The notes beneath the pieces are model-generated. The model was not told the origin of the DNA, ran no database searches, and saw only the letters and a list, made by a program, of their open reading frames with translations. This document shows, one piece after another, positions 27,476 through 37,233 of a stretch of DNA of 58,326 nt; position 1 is the first letter of the stretch, and the number at the start of each line of letters is the position of its first letter. The position numbers and the translations under genes were made by a program. The stretch is from Pelagibacteraceae bacterium (GTDB taxonomy: Bacteria; Pseudomonadota; Alphaproteobacteria; HIMB59; GCA-002718135), in NCBI GenBank assembly GCA_002718135.1, contig PBDN01000004.1:1-58326 (forward strand). Reading direction: 5' to 3'.

Positions 27476-28124
27476 GAATTTTATTTACTCTTTCCTTTAT
27501 TATAGAGGAAACATTTTCATTACTCATAATGATATCATAAAGTTCTATAGCTTGATTATAATTATTGTATTGAATATTATTATTTTCAACTTCTGTAATT
27601 ATTTTTAAAAATTTTAATTCTAACTTTATACCATTATAATTAAGAAGTTCATCATCAATAATTTCAATATAATTATTAATATCATCAATATAATTAGTTG
27701 AAGGATTTATTAATTGTATATTAATAAAATTATATGCCGCTACTGAAGCAATTGCAGTTTTATAAATATTTTCTAAATTATTATCATTTAATAAATTTTT
27801 ATATAATTCATTAACAAGTTCATAATTTTTATTTTTAATATTTTTATCAATTATTTCTAACTGAGATAAAATTGCATAAAAGTCATTGCTATTGTTTAAA
27901 ACTGATAATATTTTGTTTGACTCATCTTCTCTATCTATAGAAATTGCTTTATAAAAAGATATACTATTTTTTAGAGTACTTTGTTTTATAAAATAATTAT
28001 AAGTTTGCAAAAGCAAAAAAAGTAAAAATAATACACTAAGTATAATAACTATTAATTTTAAGTTATTATTTATAGTTTTTTTTATATTTAAAAAAAAATT
28101 ATTTGTACTGCTGTTATCTTCCAT
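27453..28124 (-). CDS. YfgM-like tetratricopeptide membrane protein
   Basis: A 223-residue protein with a short cytoplasmic N-terminus, one membrane helix (about residues 20-40) and a periplasmic helical part that looks like weak tetratricopeptide repeats. In proteobacteria the gene before bamB and der is often yfgM, whose product works with periplasmic chaperones at the Sec translocon. The role is inferred from position and topology; sequence similarity is low. It overlaps the bamB start by 23 bases. Confidence 0.65.
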   Translation of the reverse strand: MEDNSSTNNFFLNIKKTINNNLKLIVIILSVLFLLFLLLQTYNYFIKQSTLKNSISFYKAISIDREDESNKILSVLNNSNDFYAILSQLEIIDKNIKNKNYELVNELYKNLLNDNNLENIYKTAIASVAAYNFINIQLINPSTNYIDDINNYIEIIDDELLNYNGIKLELKFLKIITEVENNNIQYNNYNQAIELYDIIMSNENVSSIIKERVNKIHEYQLYK

Positions 28125-28130
28125 TGCATA

Positions 28131-28685
28131 TCATTTCCATTTTATAGAACATCCAAAACTATTAAATTGTTTTAAATTTGTAAAACCTTTATCCTTTATA
28201 TCAATCATAGCATTGTAAAGTTCTCTTTCAATTTTGTCGTTTTTATTATTATTTTTAATAACCGCAGAATCAATTCTTCCTCTATATTGTAAAATCAATT
28301 CACTGTTAAATCCATAAATATCTGGTGTACAAACAGCTTTATAATTATTTGCCACTTCTTGTGATTCATCATAAAGATAAGGGAAATTAAATTGATATTT
28401 ATTAGCAAATAATTTCATATTTTCAAAACTATCATCTGGATAATGATTTACATCATTTGACATGATTGCTATTGTATTAATTGAATGTTTTTTTAATTCA
28501 TCAGATTCAAATTTTAGTCTTTTTACTATAGATATAACATACGGGCAATGATTGCATATAAAGGCAATAACGGTACCATTTGCACCCTTTATCTCATCAA
28601 GAGTTAACTTATTGTTATTAACATTTAAAAGATTAAATTTAGGAGCTTTCCACCCAAGATCTTGATTTGTAGAATTTACAGGCAT
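28131..28685 (-). CDS. Thioredoxin-like AhpC/TSA-family protein
   Basis: A 184-residue protein with a thioredoxin fold and a CxxC active site, C44 and C47 in FICNHCPYV. It has the AhpC/TSA-type layout (GWKAPKFNLLNV at the start, then GTVIAF and PDIYGFNSELILQYRGRID). There is no signal peptide, so it should act in the cytoplasm as a thiol reductase or peroxidase; the substrate is unknown. It lies 6 bases upstream of the YfgM-like gene and divergent to the DUF2794 gene with only 19 bases between. Confidence 0.85.
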   Translation of the reverse strand: MPVNSTNQDLGWKAPKFNLLNVNNNKLTLDEIKGANGTVIAFICNHCPYVISIVKRLKFESDELKKHSINTIAIMSNDVNHYPDDSFENMKLFANKYQFNFPYLYDESQEVANNYKAVCTPDIYGFNSELILQYRGRIDSAVIKNNNKNDKIERELYNAMIDIKDKGFTNLKQFNSFGCSIKWK

Positions 28686-28704
28686 ATGATTTTAATATAT
28701 TTTA

Positions 28705-29037
28705 ATGAGCCTACTATCATCATCAATTAAATCAAACAATCACAAATTATATTTTTCTAAAATTGAATTATCTAAAATTTTGCGTTTATACTCAAATGGC
28801 GTATCTAAAGGCAAATGGAAAGATTATGCTTTAGATTTTAATAAAAACTATGCTATTTTTTATATATATAAACATACTTTATCTACACCTGATTTTGTAT
28901 TATTAAAAAGTTTTGAAAAAAAACAAAAAAAATTCATTTATAATTTGATATTGAATAATAAAAAAAATATAAAATTTGAAAATTTAGACCTTTTAATATT
29001 ATCTCTAAAAGATAAAAAAATAAAATTAATTAATTAA
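28705..29037 (+). CDS. DUF2794-family protein
   Basis: A 110-residue protein that matches DUF2794, a family almost confined to alphaproteobacteria. The pattern is LSKILRLYSNGVSKGKWKDY, then ALDFNKNYAIFYIYKH and a C-terminal segment NLDLLILSLKDKK. The function is unknown. It is the only plus-strand gene between two minus-strand runs, and converges with the glycosyltransferase gene (12-base overlap). Its promoter must lie in the 19-base gap or inside the divergent thioredoxin-like gene. Confidence 0.8.
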   Translation: MSLLSSSIKSNNHKLYFSKIELSKILRLYSNGVSKGKWKDYALDFNKNYAIFYIYKHTLSTPDFVLLKSFEKKQKKFIYNLILNNKKNIKFENLDLLILSLKDKKIKLIN

Positions 29038-29661
29038 ATTTTCTAATTTTTTATTAGTTATTGAATTCAAATTAGTTCTATCATAGATGTATGTTTTTTC
29101 TTCTATCTCACAACATTTTAAACCTTTTTTTTTAGCATTATAATATAAATCATATCCTGCTCCATAATCTATATTTGGAAATAAACCTAAATTAGTTAAA
29201 TCTTTTTTTTTAAAAATTAAAGTTGAATCAACTATGCAATCGGATAAGGAAATTTTTTTTGTTTCATCGAATCTATCAACAACATAATTTTTTCCTAAAA
29301 CTTTAAATCCGCCATGGACAAAATCACAATTATTTTTTTTTAAAATTTTTTTTCTTATTTTAAAATGGTTTGGTAAAATCCAATCATCTGAATCAACAAA
29401 CGATATAAAATTACCACTTGATAGTTTTATAGCTTTATTTCTGGAAAAAATTAAACCTTTGTTAGTTATATTTTTATAAAATGATATATTATTTTTATAC
29501 CTTGAGTTTAAAATTTTTATAGTATTATCGGTACTTCCATCGTCTATTACAATTATTTCTAAATCATCAATTGTTTGATTAAGGATAGAATCTATACATT
29601 TAACAATTGTTTTTTTTCTGTTATAAGTACACACAATTACAGTAAAATAAAAATTCTTCAT
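29026..29661 (-). CDS. Family 2 glycosyltransferase
   Basis: A 211-residue GT-A-fold transferase. It has the family start VCTYNRKKTIVKCIDSILNQ, the nucleotide-sugar site IVIDDGSTDNT and the DxD-type metal-binding motif FVDSDDWILP. No membrane helix is present, and it is short for the family. The donor and acceptor cannot be told. It lies 9 bases after guaA on the same strand, with no other sugar genes near, so it may serve LPS or another surface glycan made elsewhere. Confidence 0.85.
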   Translation of the reverse strand: MKNFYFTVIVCTYNRKKTIVKCIDSILNQTIDDLEIIVIDDGSTDNTIKILNSRYKNNISFYKNITNKGLIFSRNKAIKLSSGNFISFVDSDDWILPNHFKIRKKILKKNNCDFVHGGFKVLGKNYVVDRFDETKKISLSDCIVDSTLIFKKKDLTNLGLFPNIDYGAGYDLYYNAKKKGLKCCEIEEKTYIYDRTNLNSITNKKLENLIN

Positions 29662-29670
29662 AATATAATT

Positions 29671-31215
29671 TTATTCCCATTCTATAGTGCTAGGAGGTTT
29701 AGAGGTGAAGTCATATAAAACTCTATTTACACCTCTGACATTATTAATTATTCTTGAAGATATTTCTTTAAAATCATTTTTTTTAAACATATAAAAATCT
29801 GCAGTCATACCATCAACTGAGGTAACGGCTCTTAGTGATATTACATAATTATATGTCCTTTTATCACCCATAACTCCAACAGATTTCAAAGGAAGAAGAA
29901 CTGCAAATGCTTGCCAAATATTTTGGTAAAGTTTTTTTTCTTTTAAATAACTAATATAAATATAATCAACTTTTTGAAGTAATTTAATTTTTGATTTATT
30001 AATTTTGCCAGGTATTCTTATGGCTAAACCTGGGCCAGGAAAAGGATGTCTATTTAGTAAATATGAATTAATTTTTATTTTTCTGCCAACTTCTCTTACC
30101 TCATCTTTAAAAAGTTCCTTTAATGGTTCAATAACTTTCAAATTCATTTTTTTTGGGAGTCCACCTACATTATGATGACTTTTAATTTTAGCTGTTGGTC
30201 CAGCAAAAAAAGGAATGCTTTCAATAATATCTGGATATAACGTTCCTTGAGCCAAATATTCAACATTTTTTATCTTTTTTGAAACTTTATCAAATACTTC
30301 AATGAAGGTTTTACCAATAATTTTTCTTTTTTTTTCTGGATCTTCAACATTTTTAAGTCTACTTAAAAATAATTTTGATTCATTTATTAAAATAAAATTT
30401 TTCTTAAACTTCTTTTTAAACATTTGTTTAAATTCATCAGATTCATTTTTACGCAACATTCCATGATCTACAAATATACAATAAAGATTACTTTTAATAG
30501 CTTTATGTAATAAATAAGCAGTAACTGTTGAATCAACTCCTCCTGAAATACCACAAACAACTTTCTTATTATTTAAATTATTTTTTAATTCACTAATTTT
30601 ATTATTTATAAAATTATCAAGTTTAAATTTATGTTGAACCTTACAAATATCGAACAAGAAATTTTTAAAAATTTTTTTGCCTTCCAATGAATGATAAACT
30701 TCGGGATGAAATTGTAAACCGTAAATATTTTTTTTAAAATTTTCAATTGAAGAAATTATATTATTACTAGATTTTGATGTAATTAAAAAATTTTTAGGAG
30801 GATTTTTTATGTGATCGCCATGAGACATCCAAACTTGATTTTTATTTAATTTTAGACCTTTTAATAAAATTGTTTTTTTGTTAATTGAAATCAATGAATG
30901 TCCGTATTCACGTGATATTGATTGATTAATTTTGCCAGATAACTCATAACATATTAATTGTAATCCATAACAAATTCCAAGTATGGGAATATCAGCATTT
31001 AAAATTAATTTGCTAAGTTTGGGTGAATTTTTTTTTAATACCGAATTTGGTCCACCTGATAGAATAAAACCTAAGATATTTATCTCATTAATTAATTTTT
31101 TATTTATTTGATTATATGGATATACAACACAATATACTTTAAGTTCTCTAATTTTTCTTGCTATTAGTTGTGTATATTGTGATCCATAATCTACAATTAA
31201 TATAGTTTCATTCAT
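29671..31215 (-). CDS. guaA: GMP synthase (glutamine-hydrolysing)
   Basis: A 514-residue enzyme that converts XMP to GMP. The N-terminal class I glutamine amidotransferase has the nucleophile C82 in ILGICYGLQ and the partner His-Glu in LQFHPEVYHS. The ATP pyrophosphatase domain has CGISGGVDST, and the C-terminal dimerisation domain ends DFTSKPPSTIEWE, as is standard. The ATG overlaps the rlmE stop (ATGA). Confidence 0.97.
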   Translation of the reverse strand: MNETILIVDYGSQYTQLIARKIRELKVYCVVYPYNQINKKLINEINILGFILSGGPNSVLKKNSPKLSKLILNADIPILGICYGLQLICYELSGKINQSISREYGHSLISINKKTILLKGLKLNKNQVWMSHGDHIKNPPKNFLITSKSSNNIISSIENFKKNIYGLQFHPEVYHSLEGKKIFKNFLFDICKVQHKFKLDNFINNKISELKNNLNNKKVVCGISGGVDSTVTAYLLHKAIKSNLYCIFVDHGMLRKNESDEFKQMFKKKFKKNFILINESKLFLSRLKNVEDPEKKRKIIGKTFIEVFDKVSKKIKNVEYLAQGTLYPDIIESIPFFAGPTAKIKSHHNVGGLPKKMNLKVIEPLKELFKDEVREVGRKIKINSYLLNRHPFPGPGLAIRIPGKINKSKIKLLQKVDYIYISYLKEKKLYQNIWQAFAVLLPLKSVGVMGDKRTYNYVISLRAVTSVDGMTADFYMFKKNDFKEISSRIINNVRGVNRVLYDFTSKPPSTIEWE

Positions 31216-31814
31216 TTCTTATCTTTTATATTAAAATTTTTTGCAACAATATATATTTCAGATGAATCTTTTCTTGATGATTCTGGTTTAAAATAAGATA
31301 CATGATTAAAAAAATTTTTTAAACAATTAAAAATTTTTTTTTCATCTGCACCTTTCCAAATTTTTGTTATAAAGCAACCATTTTTTTTAAGAATATCACT
31401 TAGTAAATTTATGATATCAAATACAATATTGCTTAATCTTAAATGATCAGTAGATTTATGTCCCGTAGTATTTGGAGCTATATCAGATAACACTAAATCA
31501 AAAGTTTTATTTAACTTTTTAAAATCAAATTCTTGAAAATTTACTTTGTAAAACAAAATATTTGAATGATTAAATTTTAAATCCAATAAATCTATAGCTG
31601 TAATTTTTGCATTTGGTTTAATTTCTAATATTACTTGGGACCAGCCGCCTGGAGCTGCTCCAAATTCAAAAATGTGAGAAGAATTTTTTATAATATTATG
31701 CTTTTTTTCTATTTCTATTAGTTTAAATGCAGAGCGGCTAAAATAGCCTATTTTTTTAGCCTTTTTTACATAATAATCTGATTTTTGGCGATTTATCCAC
31801 TGTTTAGATTTCAT
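31212..31814 (-). CDS. rlmE: 23S rRNA (uridine-2'-O-)-methyltransferase RlmE
   Basis: A 200-residue FtsJ-family methyltransferase that modifies the ribosomal A-loop uridine. It has an N-terminal Lys in WINRQKSDYYVKKAK, the SAM-binding loop FEFGAAPGGWSQ, the catalytic Asp in LVLSDIAPNTTGH and the later catalytic Lys in FITKIWKG. The length is typical. It is first in a minus-strand run with guaA and the glycosyltransferase and is divergent to the RND operon across 70 bases. Confidence 0.94.
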   Translation of the reverse strand: MKSKQWINRQKSDYYVKKAKKIGYFSRSAFKLIEIEKKHNIIKNSSHIFEFGAAPGGWSQVILEIKPNAKITAIDLLDLKFNHSNILFYKVNFQEFDFKKLNKTFDLVLSDIAPNTTGHKSTDHLRLSNIVFDIINLLSDILKKNGCFITKIWKGADEKKIFNCLKNFFNHVSYFKPESSRKDSSEIYIVAKNFNIKDKK

Positions 31815-31836
31815 AAATATTCAGTTTTTTAAGTTA

Positions 31837-31866
31837 TTGTTTTTTATTAGTTAATTAATATATAAG
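31837..31866 (+). promoter_or_regulatory. Possible promoter of the RND efflux pair
   Basis: TTGTTT at 31837-31842 is followed by TATATA (16-base spacer) or TATAAG at 31861-31866 (18-base spacer). The predicted transcript start would be about 10-15 bases before the adaptor ATG. The region is AT-rich, so chance matches are likely. Confidence 0.3.
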
Positions 31867-31884
31867 CCCTATAAATAGATTCAT

Positions 31885-33117
31885 ATGAAAAGATCAATTT
31901 TTATAGCTGCAGCAATATTCTTATTAGTTATTGGCTGGATTGGTTCTGGCCAAATTACTAATGTAAATGCTCAAGATGAGAGCCCTGTTGAAAATGAGGA
32001 ATTAAATGAAAATGAGACTAAAAATATTCCTCTAGATAAAGAAATAAATAAAGTTGAAATTAAGCAGTTTAAATTTAGTCAAATAGATCAATCTATTGAA
32101 CTGCAAGGTCAAACAACTCATAATAAAAAGATTGATGTTAAATCAGAAACTACTGGAAATATTATAAAATTAAATTTTAAAAGGGGTGATAAAATATCAA
32201 AAGGAGAAGAGTTGATAAAAATTTCTATTGAAAATAGAAAGGAAATTTTGAATAGTTCAAAAAAAGACTTAGAAAGATTAAATAAGGAATTGATATTAAA
32301 TGAAAAAAATAAATTAAACAGATTATCTCAAAATAAAGAATTAATTAAACTCTATGAAATTGAATATGCATCAGCAAAACAATTAATAGACAAGGGTTTA
32401 AGTTCCAAATCTAAATTAAGTCTTGCTTCATTTAATTTAGCAAATGCAAGATCTGACCAAGAAGACATTTTAATTAACTTTGAGTCTCAAAAATCTAATA
32501 TTGAAGCACAAATAGCAAATGTTAAATCCCAATTAAAAAATATTGAATTAGATATTGAGAACACTTCTATAAAATCTCCTTTCAAAGGTATAGTTTCTGA
32601 TAAAATGGTTGAAGAAAGTGAATATATAGTCCCTGGAAACCCTTTATTTACTATTATAGATTTAAATCCTATAAAAATTCAGGGGTACTTATCTGAATTC
32701 GATGTAAATAAAGTTAAGCTTGGTACAAAGGCAACTATAGAAAATACTAATGGTATTAAAAAAGAGGGTATTATTTCTTATATTTCACCTTCTGCTGAAA
32801 CAAGCACAAGGACATTTGAAATAACAATTGAGGCTGAAAACTCTGATCTTTCATTTAAAAGTGGCATTACTACAAAAATAGTAATTGCTGGTTCAGAATT
32901 AAAAGCACATAAAATACCCCCTTCAATCTTAACACTTCAAGATGATGGAACTGTTGGAGTAAAAGCAGTTAATGAAGAAAATATGGTAATTTTTTATCCA
33001 ACCACTTCAGTGAAGGATACTATAGATGGAATATGGGTATCAGGTCTTCCTGATAAAGTTAACTTAATTGTAACTGGACAAGAATATGTTGCAATTGGTG
33101 AATCTGTATCTAATTAA
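31885..33117 (+). CDS. RND efflux periplasmic adaptor (membrane fusion protein)
   Basis: A 410-residue protein with a membrane-anchor or signal sequence (FIAAAIFLLVIGWIGS), then the classic adaptor order: a half-lipoyl segment (SETTGNIIKLNFKRGDKISK), a long alpha-helical hairpin (about residues 120-225), the second lipoyl half (TSIKSPFKGIVSDKMVEESE) and a beta-barrel domain. It bridges the RND permease to an outer-membrane channel. It is followed after 5 bases by the permease gene. No outer-membrane factor gene is in the window. There is an acidic, low-complexity stretch just after the anchor. Confidence 0.88.
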   Translation: MKRSIFIAAAIFLLVIGWIGSGQITNVNAQDESPVENEELNENETKNIPLDKEINKVEIKQFKFSQIDQSIELQGQTTHNKKIDVKSETTGNIIKLNFKRGDKISKGEELIKISIENRKEILNSSKKDLERLNKELILNEKNKLNRLSQNKELIKLYEIEYASAKQLIDKGLSSKSKLSLASFNLANARSDQEDILINFESQKSNIEAQIANVKSQLKNIELDIENTSIKSPFKGIVSDKMVEESEYIVPGNPLFTIIDLNPIKIQGYLSEFDVNKVKLGTKATIENTNGIKKEGIISYISPSAETSTRTFEITIEAENSDLSFKSGITTKIVIAGSELKAHKIPPSILTLQDDGTVGVKAVNEENMVIFYPTTSVKDTIDGIWVSGLPDKVNLIVTGQEYVAIGESVSN

Positions 33118-33122
33118 TTAAA

Positions 33123-36100
33123 ATGAACATAATTGATTTTGCTCTATCTAAAGCAAGAGTATTTGTAGGAATATTAGTATTTATCATAGTATCTGGTGCA
33201 GCAACTTACATTACCATTCCAAAAGAATCTACTCCGGATGTTAATATTCCAATAATATATGTTTCACTTAGTCAGACAGGTATTTCAGCAGAAGACTCTG
33301 AAAGATTATTAGTAAAACCAATTGAAGATGAAGTTAAAAGTGTTGAAGGTATAAAAGAAGTTAGATCAACGGCTTACTCTGGTGGTGGTAATGTATTGTT
33401 AGAGTTTGACGCTGGTTTCAATGCTGATCAGGCAATGCTGGATGTGAGAGATAAAGTTGACCGAGCAAAAGGTGACCTACCAGATGAAGCTAATGAACCT
33501 ACTGTTAGCGAGGTAAATATTAGCACATTCCCAATATTGCTAATATCACTTGTAGGAGATTTACCTGATAGAACTCTGCAAGATCTTGCTATAGAGTTAC
33601 AAGATGATATTGAAACTATTGGAAGTGTTTTAGAAGCTAGAATTGGTGGTAAAAGAAATGAGCAAGTTGATATACTAATAGATAAAACTGCTCTAGAAAG
33701 TTACGATATAGATCTTCAGGTTCTAATTAATACAGTTAGAGAAAATAATATGATGGTTTCGGCTGGTGGGCAGGACACTGGGGATGGGAGTTTCAATATC
33801 AAAGTTCCAGGACTATTTGAAAATATTGAAGATGTGTTAAATACACCAATCAAGACATTTGGTGACTCAGTTATCACCTTTAGAGATATTGCTTCAATTA
33901 AAAGAACATTTGAAGATAGGCAATCATATGCAAATGTTAATGGATCCAATTCTGTTACTATTGAAGTATCTAAAAGGATTGGTGAAAACATTATTGAAAC
34001 TATCGATCAAGTTAAATCAGTGGTTTCAGCATCGTCAAATAACTTCCCATCATCTATTAAAATTTTATACAGCCAAGATCAATCCAAAGGCATTAAAACA
34101 ATGTTAAACAGCCTTCAAAACAATGTTATCGCTGCAATAATATTGGTATTAATAATCATTCTTGGTGCGCTTGGAGTTAGATCTGGTCTTTTAGTGGGTC
34201 TGTCCATTCCTGGATCTTTTTTATCTGGCTTACTAGCTCTATCGATTATGGGTTTTACAATCAATATAGTTGTGCTTTTTGCCTTAATACTATCAGTGGG
34301 ACTACTCGTTGATGGAGCAATAGTTGTAGTAGAGTATGCCGATAGAAAACTTAAAGAAGGTTTAACAGTTTTAGAGGCATATGCAGAAGCCTCTAAAAAA
34401 ATGGCGCTTCCAATAATATCTTCAACAGCAACAACTTTAGCTGCTTTTCTCCCTCTTATTTTTTGGCCTGGATTAGCTGGCGAATTTATGAAATATTTAC
34501 CAATCACATTGATATGTGTTTTAACGTCTTCACTATTTATGGCATTACTTTTTGTTCCTGTGCTTGGAACAGTATTAAATAATTTGGCAAGAATATTTCT
34601 TCAGTTAATTATACCCCTAGTTTCTGCTTTAATAGTATTTAATTTAATTACTTATGTTTCTGGATTTAATCCAATTAGCTATCTATCCATTCCAATAACT
34701 ATAATTAAATTTATACTTCCAATAGTAGTATTCATATTTGTATTTTCAAATATTATACCCAGAATATACAAATTTACTGAGAACAAAGAAGTTAGCCCTG
34801 AAGAGATTTCAGAATCAGCAAAAATTTTATCTTCAGAATCAAAAATTTCAATCTCAAATATAAAAGGTTTTATAGGTTTATATGTAAAGGTTATTAGTTT
34901 TCTTTTAAATCATCCTGCTAAAGTTATAGTATCTGCAATAGTAGTACTAATTGCTGTTAACTTTTCTTACACAAGAATTGGTTCAGGAGTAGAGTTTTTT
35001 CCAAGCGTAGAACCCGATCTAGCAAAAATAGTTGTTTTTGCTAGAGGAAATTTATCAGTTGAAGAAAAAAAAGATTATGTAGGAAGAGTTGAAAATATTA
35101 TCTTGCAAATTCAAAATAGAAATAATGAATTTAAAAGTATTTATTCTTTAAGTGGAAATGTCTCTGAACAATCAGAAGCATCTGAAGATTTTATTGGCTC
35201 AATTAGTTTAGAATATAATGACTGGAATAAAAGACGTCCATCATTAGTGATATTGGATGAAATACTTACAGCTACAAAATCAATTAAAGGAATTAAAGTT
35301 GAAACAAGAGAACAAGAAGGTGGTCCTTCTGCGGGAAAACCGGTTAATATTAAACTTACAAGCAGTAATAAAAATTTACTTTTGCTTGAGTCAGAAAAAT
35401 TAAAAAAATTTATTGATAACTACCCTGACCTTATGAACATTGAAGATAATTTACCGGCACCTGGAATAGAATGGGAAATAAATGTTGATAGAAAGCAGGC
35501 TTCTAAATTTGGAGTTAATATTAGTTCTATTGGCAATGTAATTAAATTAGCAACTAATGGTTTAAAATTAGGAGAATATAGACCTGAAGACTCAAATGAT
35601 AGTATACCAATGTATTTAAGGTATCCTAATGAAGGAAGAACATTAGATACAATTAATAATTTAAGAATATCAACACAAAATGGCCTTGTACCAATTACTA
35701 ATTTCGTAAACATAAAAGCCTCAAATACTACAGGAAATATCATAAGGGTAGACTCTAAAAATGCTATCAATATTCAAGCTGATGTAAAACCAGGAGTCTT
35801 TGCAGATTTTAAAGTTAGAGAATTAGAATATGTACTTGGAATTACTGATGAACCTCCTTTCATTAGAGGTAAATTAATGACCGACCTACCAAAATATAAC
35901 TTGGATGAAAATATAAGGGTTGAATTAATTGGTGAAAATCAAGATCAACAGGAAGCCCAATCATTTTTAACAAAAGCTTTTAGCGTAGCATTGTTTATGA
36001 TGCTTATGATTTTGTTATTACAATTTAATAGTTTCTATAGTGGTTTTTTAATTTTATTTGCAGTGGTAATGTCAACCGCTGGAGTTTTAATAGGTTTAAT

Positions 36101-36518
36101 GATCACTGGACAAGCTTTTGGTATAGTAATGACAGGTGTTGGTGTCATCGCACTTGCTGGAATAGTCGTAAATAATAATATTATATTGATAGATACTTTT
36201 GATTTCTTAAAAAATAAAACAGATAATGTTAAAGAGGCTATTATAAAAACAGGAGCGCAAAGATTAAGACCCGTTTTATTGACTACAACAACAACCGTGC
36301 TTGGATTACTTCCTATGGTAACAATGACTAACATTGATTTTGTTACAAGAGAAGTGACTAGAGGTTCTCCAGACACACAATGGTGGGTTCAATTATCTAC
36401 TGCTATAGTTTTTGGATTAATTTTCGCAACACTCTTAACATTAATTGTTACTCCATCAGCTCTAATGTTAAAAGAAAATGTAGTTAATTGGTATAGAAAA
36501 AAAATTTCGATTAATTAA
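33123..36518 (+). CDS. RND efflux permease
   Basis: A 1131-residue proton-driven exporter of the inner membrane. It begins with the family helix and the motif TYITIPKESTPDVNIPIIYV, has two large periplasmic porter loops, and carries a TM4 relay-type motif GLLVDGAIVVVEYADRK and in the second half GVIALAGIVVNNNIILIDT. It is about 100 residues longer than common RND pumps; the extra part, about residues 485-560, lies between the halves and contains two hydrophobic stretches. GC content is higher than in the neighbours (23 of 60 bases in 34141-34200). The substrate is unknown. It converges with pssA (8-base overlap). Confidence 0.93.
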   Translation: MNIIDFALSKARVFVGILVFIIVSGAATYITIPKESTPDVNIPIIYVSLSQTGISAEDSERLLVKPIEDEVKSVEGIKEVRSTAYSGGGNVLLEFDAGFNADQAMLDVRDKVDRAKGDLPDEANEPTVSEVNISTFPILLISLVGDLPDRTLQDLAIELQDDIETIGSVLEARIGGKRNEQVDILIDKTALESYDIDLQVLINTVRENNMMVSAGGQDTGDGSFNIKVPGLFENIEDVLNTPIKTFGDSVITFRDIASIKRTFEDRQSYANVNGSNSVTIEVSKRIGENIIETIDQVKSVVSASSNNFPSSIKILYSQDQSKGIKTMLNSLQNNVIAAIILVLIIILGALGVRSGLLVGLSIPGSFLSGLLALSIMGFTINIVVLFALILSVGLLVDGAIVVVEYADRKLKEGLTVLEAYAEASKKMALPIISSTATTLAAFLPLIFWPGLAGEFMKYLPITLICVLTSSLFMALLFVPVLGTVLNNLARIFLQLIIPLVSALIVFNLITYVSGFNPISYLSIPITIIKFILPIVVFIFVFSNIIPRIYKFTENKEVSPEEISESAKILSSESKISISNIKGFIGLYVKVISFLLNHPAKVIVSAIVVLIAVNFSYTRIGSGVEFFPSVEPDLAKIVVFARGNLSVEEKKDYVGRVENIILQIQNRNNEFKSIYSLSGNVSEQSEASEDFIGSISLEYNDWNKRRPSLVILDEILTATKSIKGIKVETREQEGGPSAGKPVNIKLTSSNKNLLLLESEKLKKFIDNYPDLMNIEDNLPAPGIEWEINVDRKQASKFGVNISSIGNVIKLATNGLKLGEYRPEDSNDSIPMYLRYPNEGRTLDTINNLRISTQNGLVPITNFVNIKASNTTGNIIRVDSKNAINIQADVKPGVFADFKVRELEYVLGITDEPPFIRGKLMTDLPKYNLDENIRVELIGENQDQQEAQSFLTKAFSVALFMMLMILLLQFNSFYSGFLILFAVVMSTAGVLIGLMITGQAFGIVMTGVGVIALAGIVVNNNIILIDTFDFLKNKTDNVKEAIIKTGAQRLRPVLLTTTTTVLGLLPMVTMTNIDFVTREVTRGSPDTQWWVQLSTAIVFGLIFATLLTLIVTPSALMLKENVVNWYRKKISIN

Positions 36519-37233
36519 TTTTTATACTTTTATAAATAAAATAAAATATTGATATAATATAAGAAAATAATAAAGCGGTAAGTGTTAACCATAAATTAGA
36601 TACAAAACCTATAGAAATAATAATCAATATTAATAAAACCCAAGGATTATATTTATTATTTATATTTAATTTTTTTATAGATAATGTTGGAATTTTACTA
36701 ATCATTAAAAAACCAACAACAATATTTACCATTAAATTAAGATATTGATTAATTAATATTGAAGATTCAAATTCAAAATAAATGAATACTGGTAATAATA
36801 TCAGACCAGCTGCAGCGGGAGATGGGACACCGGTAAAATATTCATTACTATCAATTGGTTTATTAGTTACATATATATCAGCAGTAAATCTAGCTAATCT
36901 TAGTGCAGAACAAATAACAAAAAATAATGTTACAGACCATCCTATGGATCCCAATGAATTTGTAGACCATAAAAAAATTAGAATACTAGGAGCTACACCA
37001 AATGAAATGAAATCGCTTAATGAATCAAGCTCTGCTCCAAAATTACTATTTTTTTTTAATTTTCTAGCAAACCAGCCATCAAAAAAATCAAAAATAGAAG
37101 CAAGAAGAATTAGATAAATAGCTATTTTCCAATCTTCACTTAATGAAAATTTAATTGATGATAATCCACTTATTAAAGACAATATAGTTACGATATTAGG
37201 AATATATTTAGTAATAGAATTTTTAGTTTCCAC
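36511..37233 (-). CDS. pssA: CDP-diacylglycerol-serine O-phosphatidyltransferase
   Basis: A 240-residue multi-pass membrane enzyme that joins serine to CDP-diacylglycerol to form phosphatidylserine. The CDP-alcohol phosphotransferase motif is complete: FFDGWFARKLKKNS, then GAELDSLSD, with the catalytic aspartates. About seven hydrophobic segments follow the motif and continue to the C-terminus. It is directly downstream of psd (the psd stop and the pssA start share one base), so both steps of phosphatidylethanolamine synthesis are coupled. Confidence 0.94.
   Translation of the reverse strand: METKNSITKYIPNIVTILSLISGLSSIKFSLSEDWKIAIYLILLASIFDFFDGWFARKLKKNSNFGAELDSLSDFISFGVAPSILIFLWSTNSLGSIGWSVTLFFVICSALRLARFTADIYVTNKPIDSNEYFTGVPSPAAAGLILLPVFIYFEFESSILINQYLNLMVNIVVGFLMISKIPTLSIKKLNINNKYNPWVLLILIIISIGFVSNLWLTLTALLFSYIISIFYFIYKSIKIN

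Noticed and set aside
33716..36376. Several long minus-strand frames opposite the RND permease (for example 33716-33991, 34115-34507, 35420-35770, 36035-36376)
   Set aside because: They are mirror frames of a well-defined, conserved gene with higher GC; their proteins have no recognisable motif and no ribosome binding site, so they are taken as shadows.
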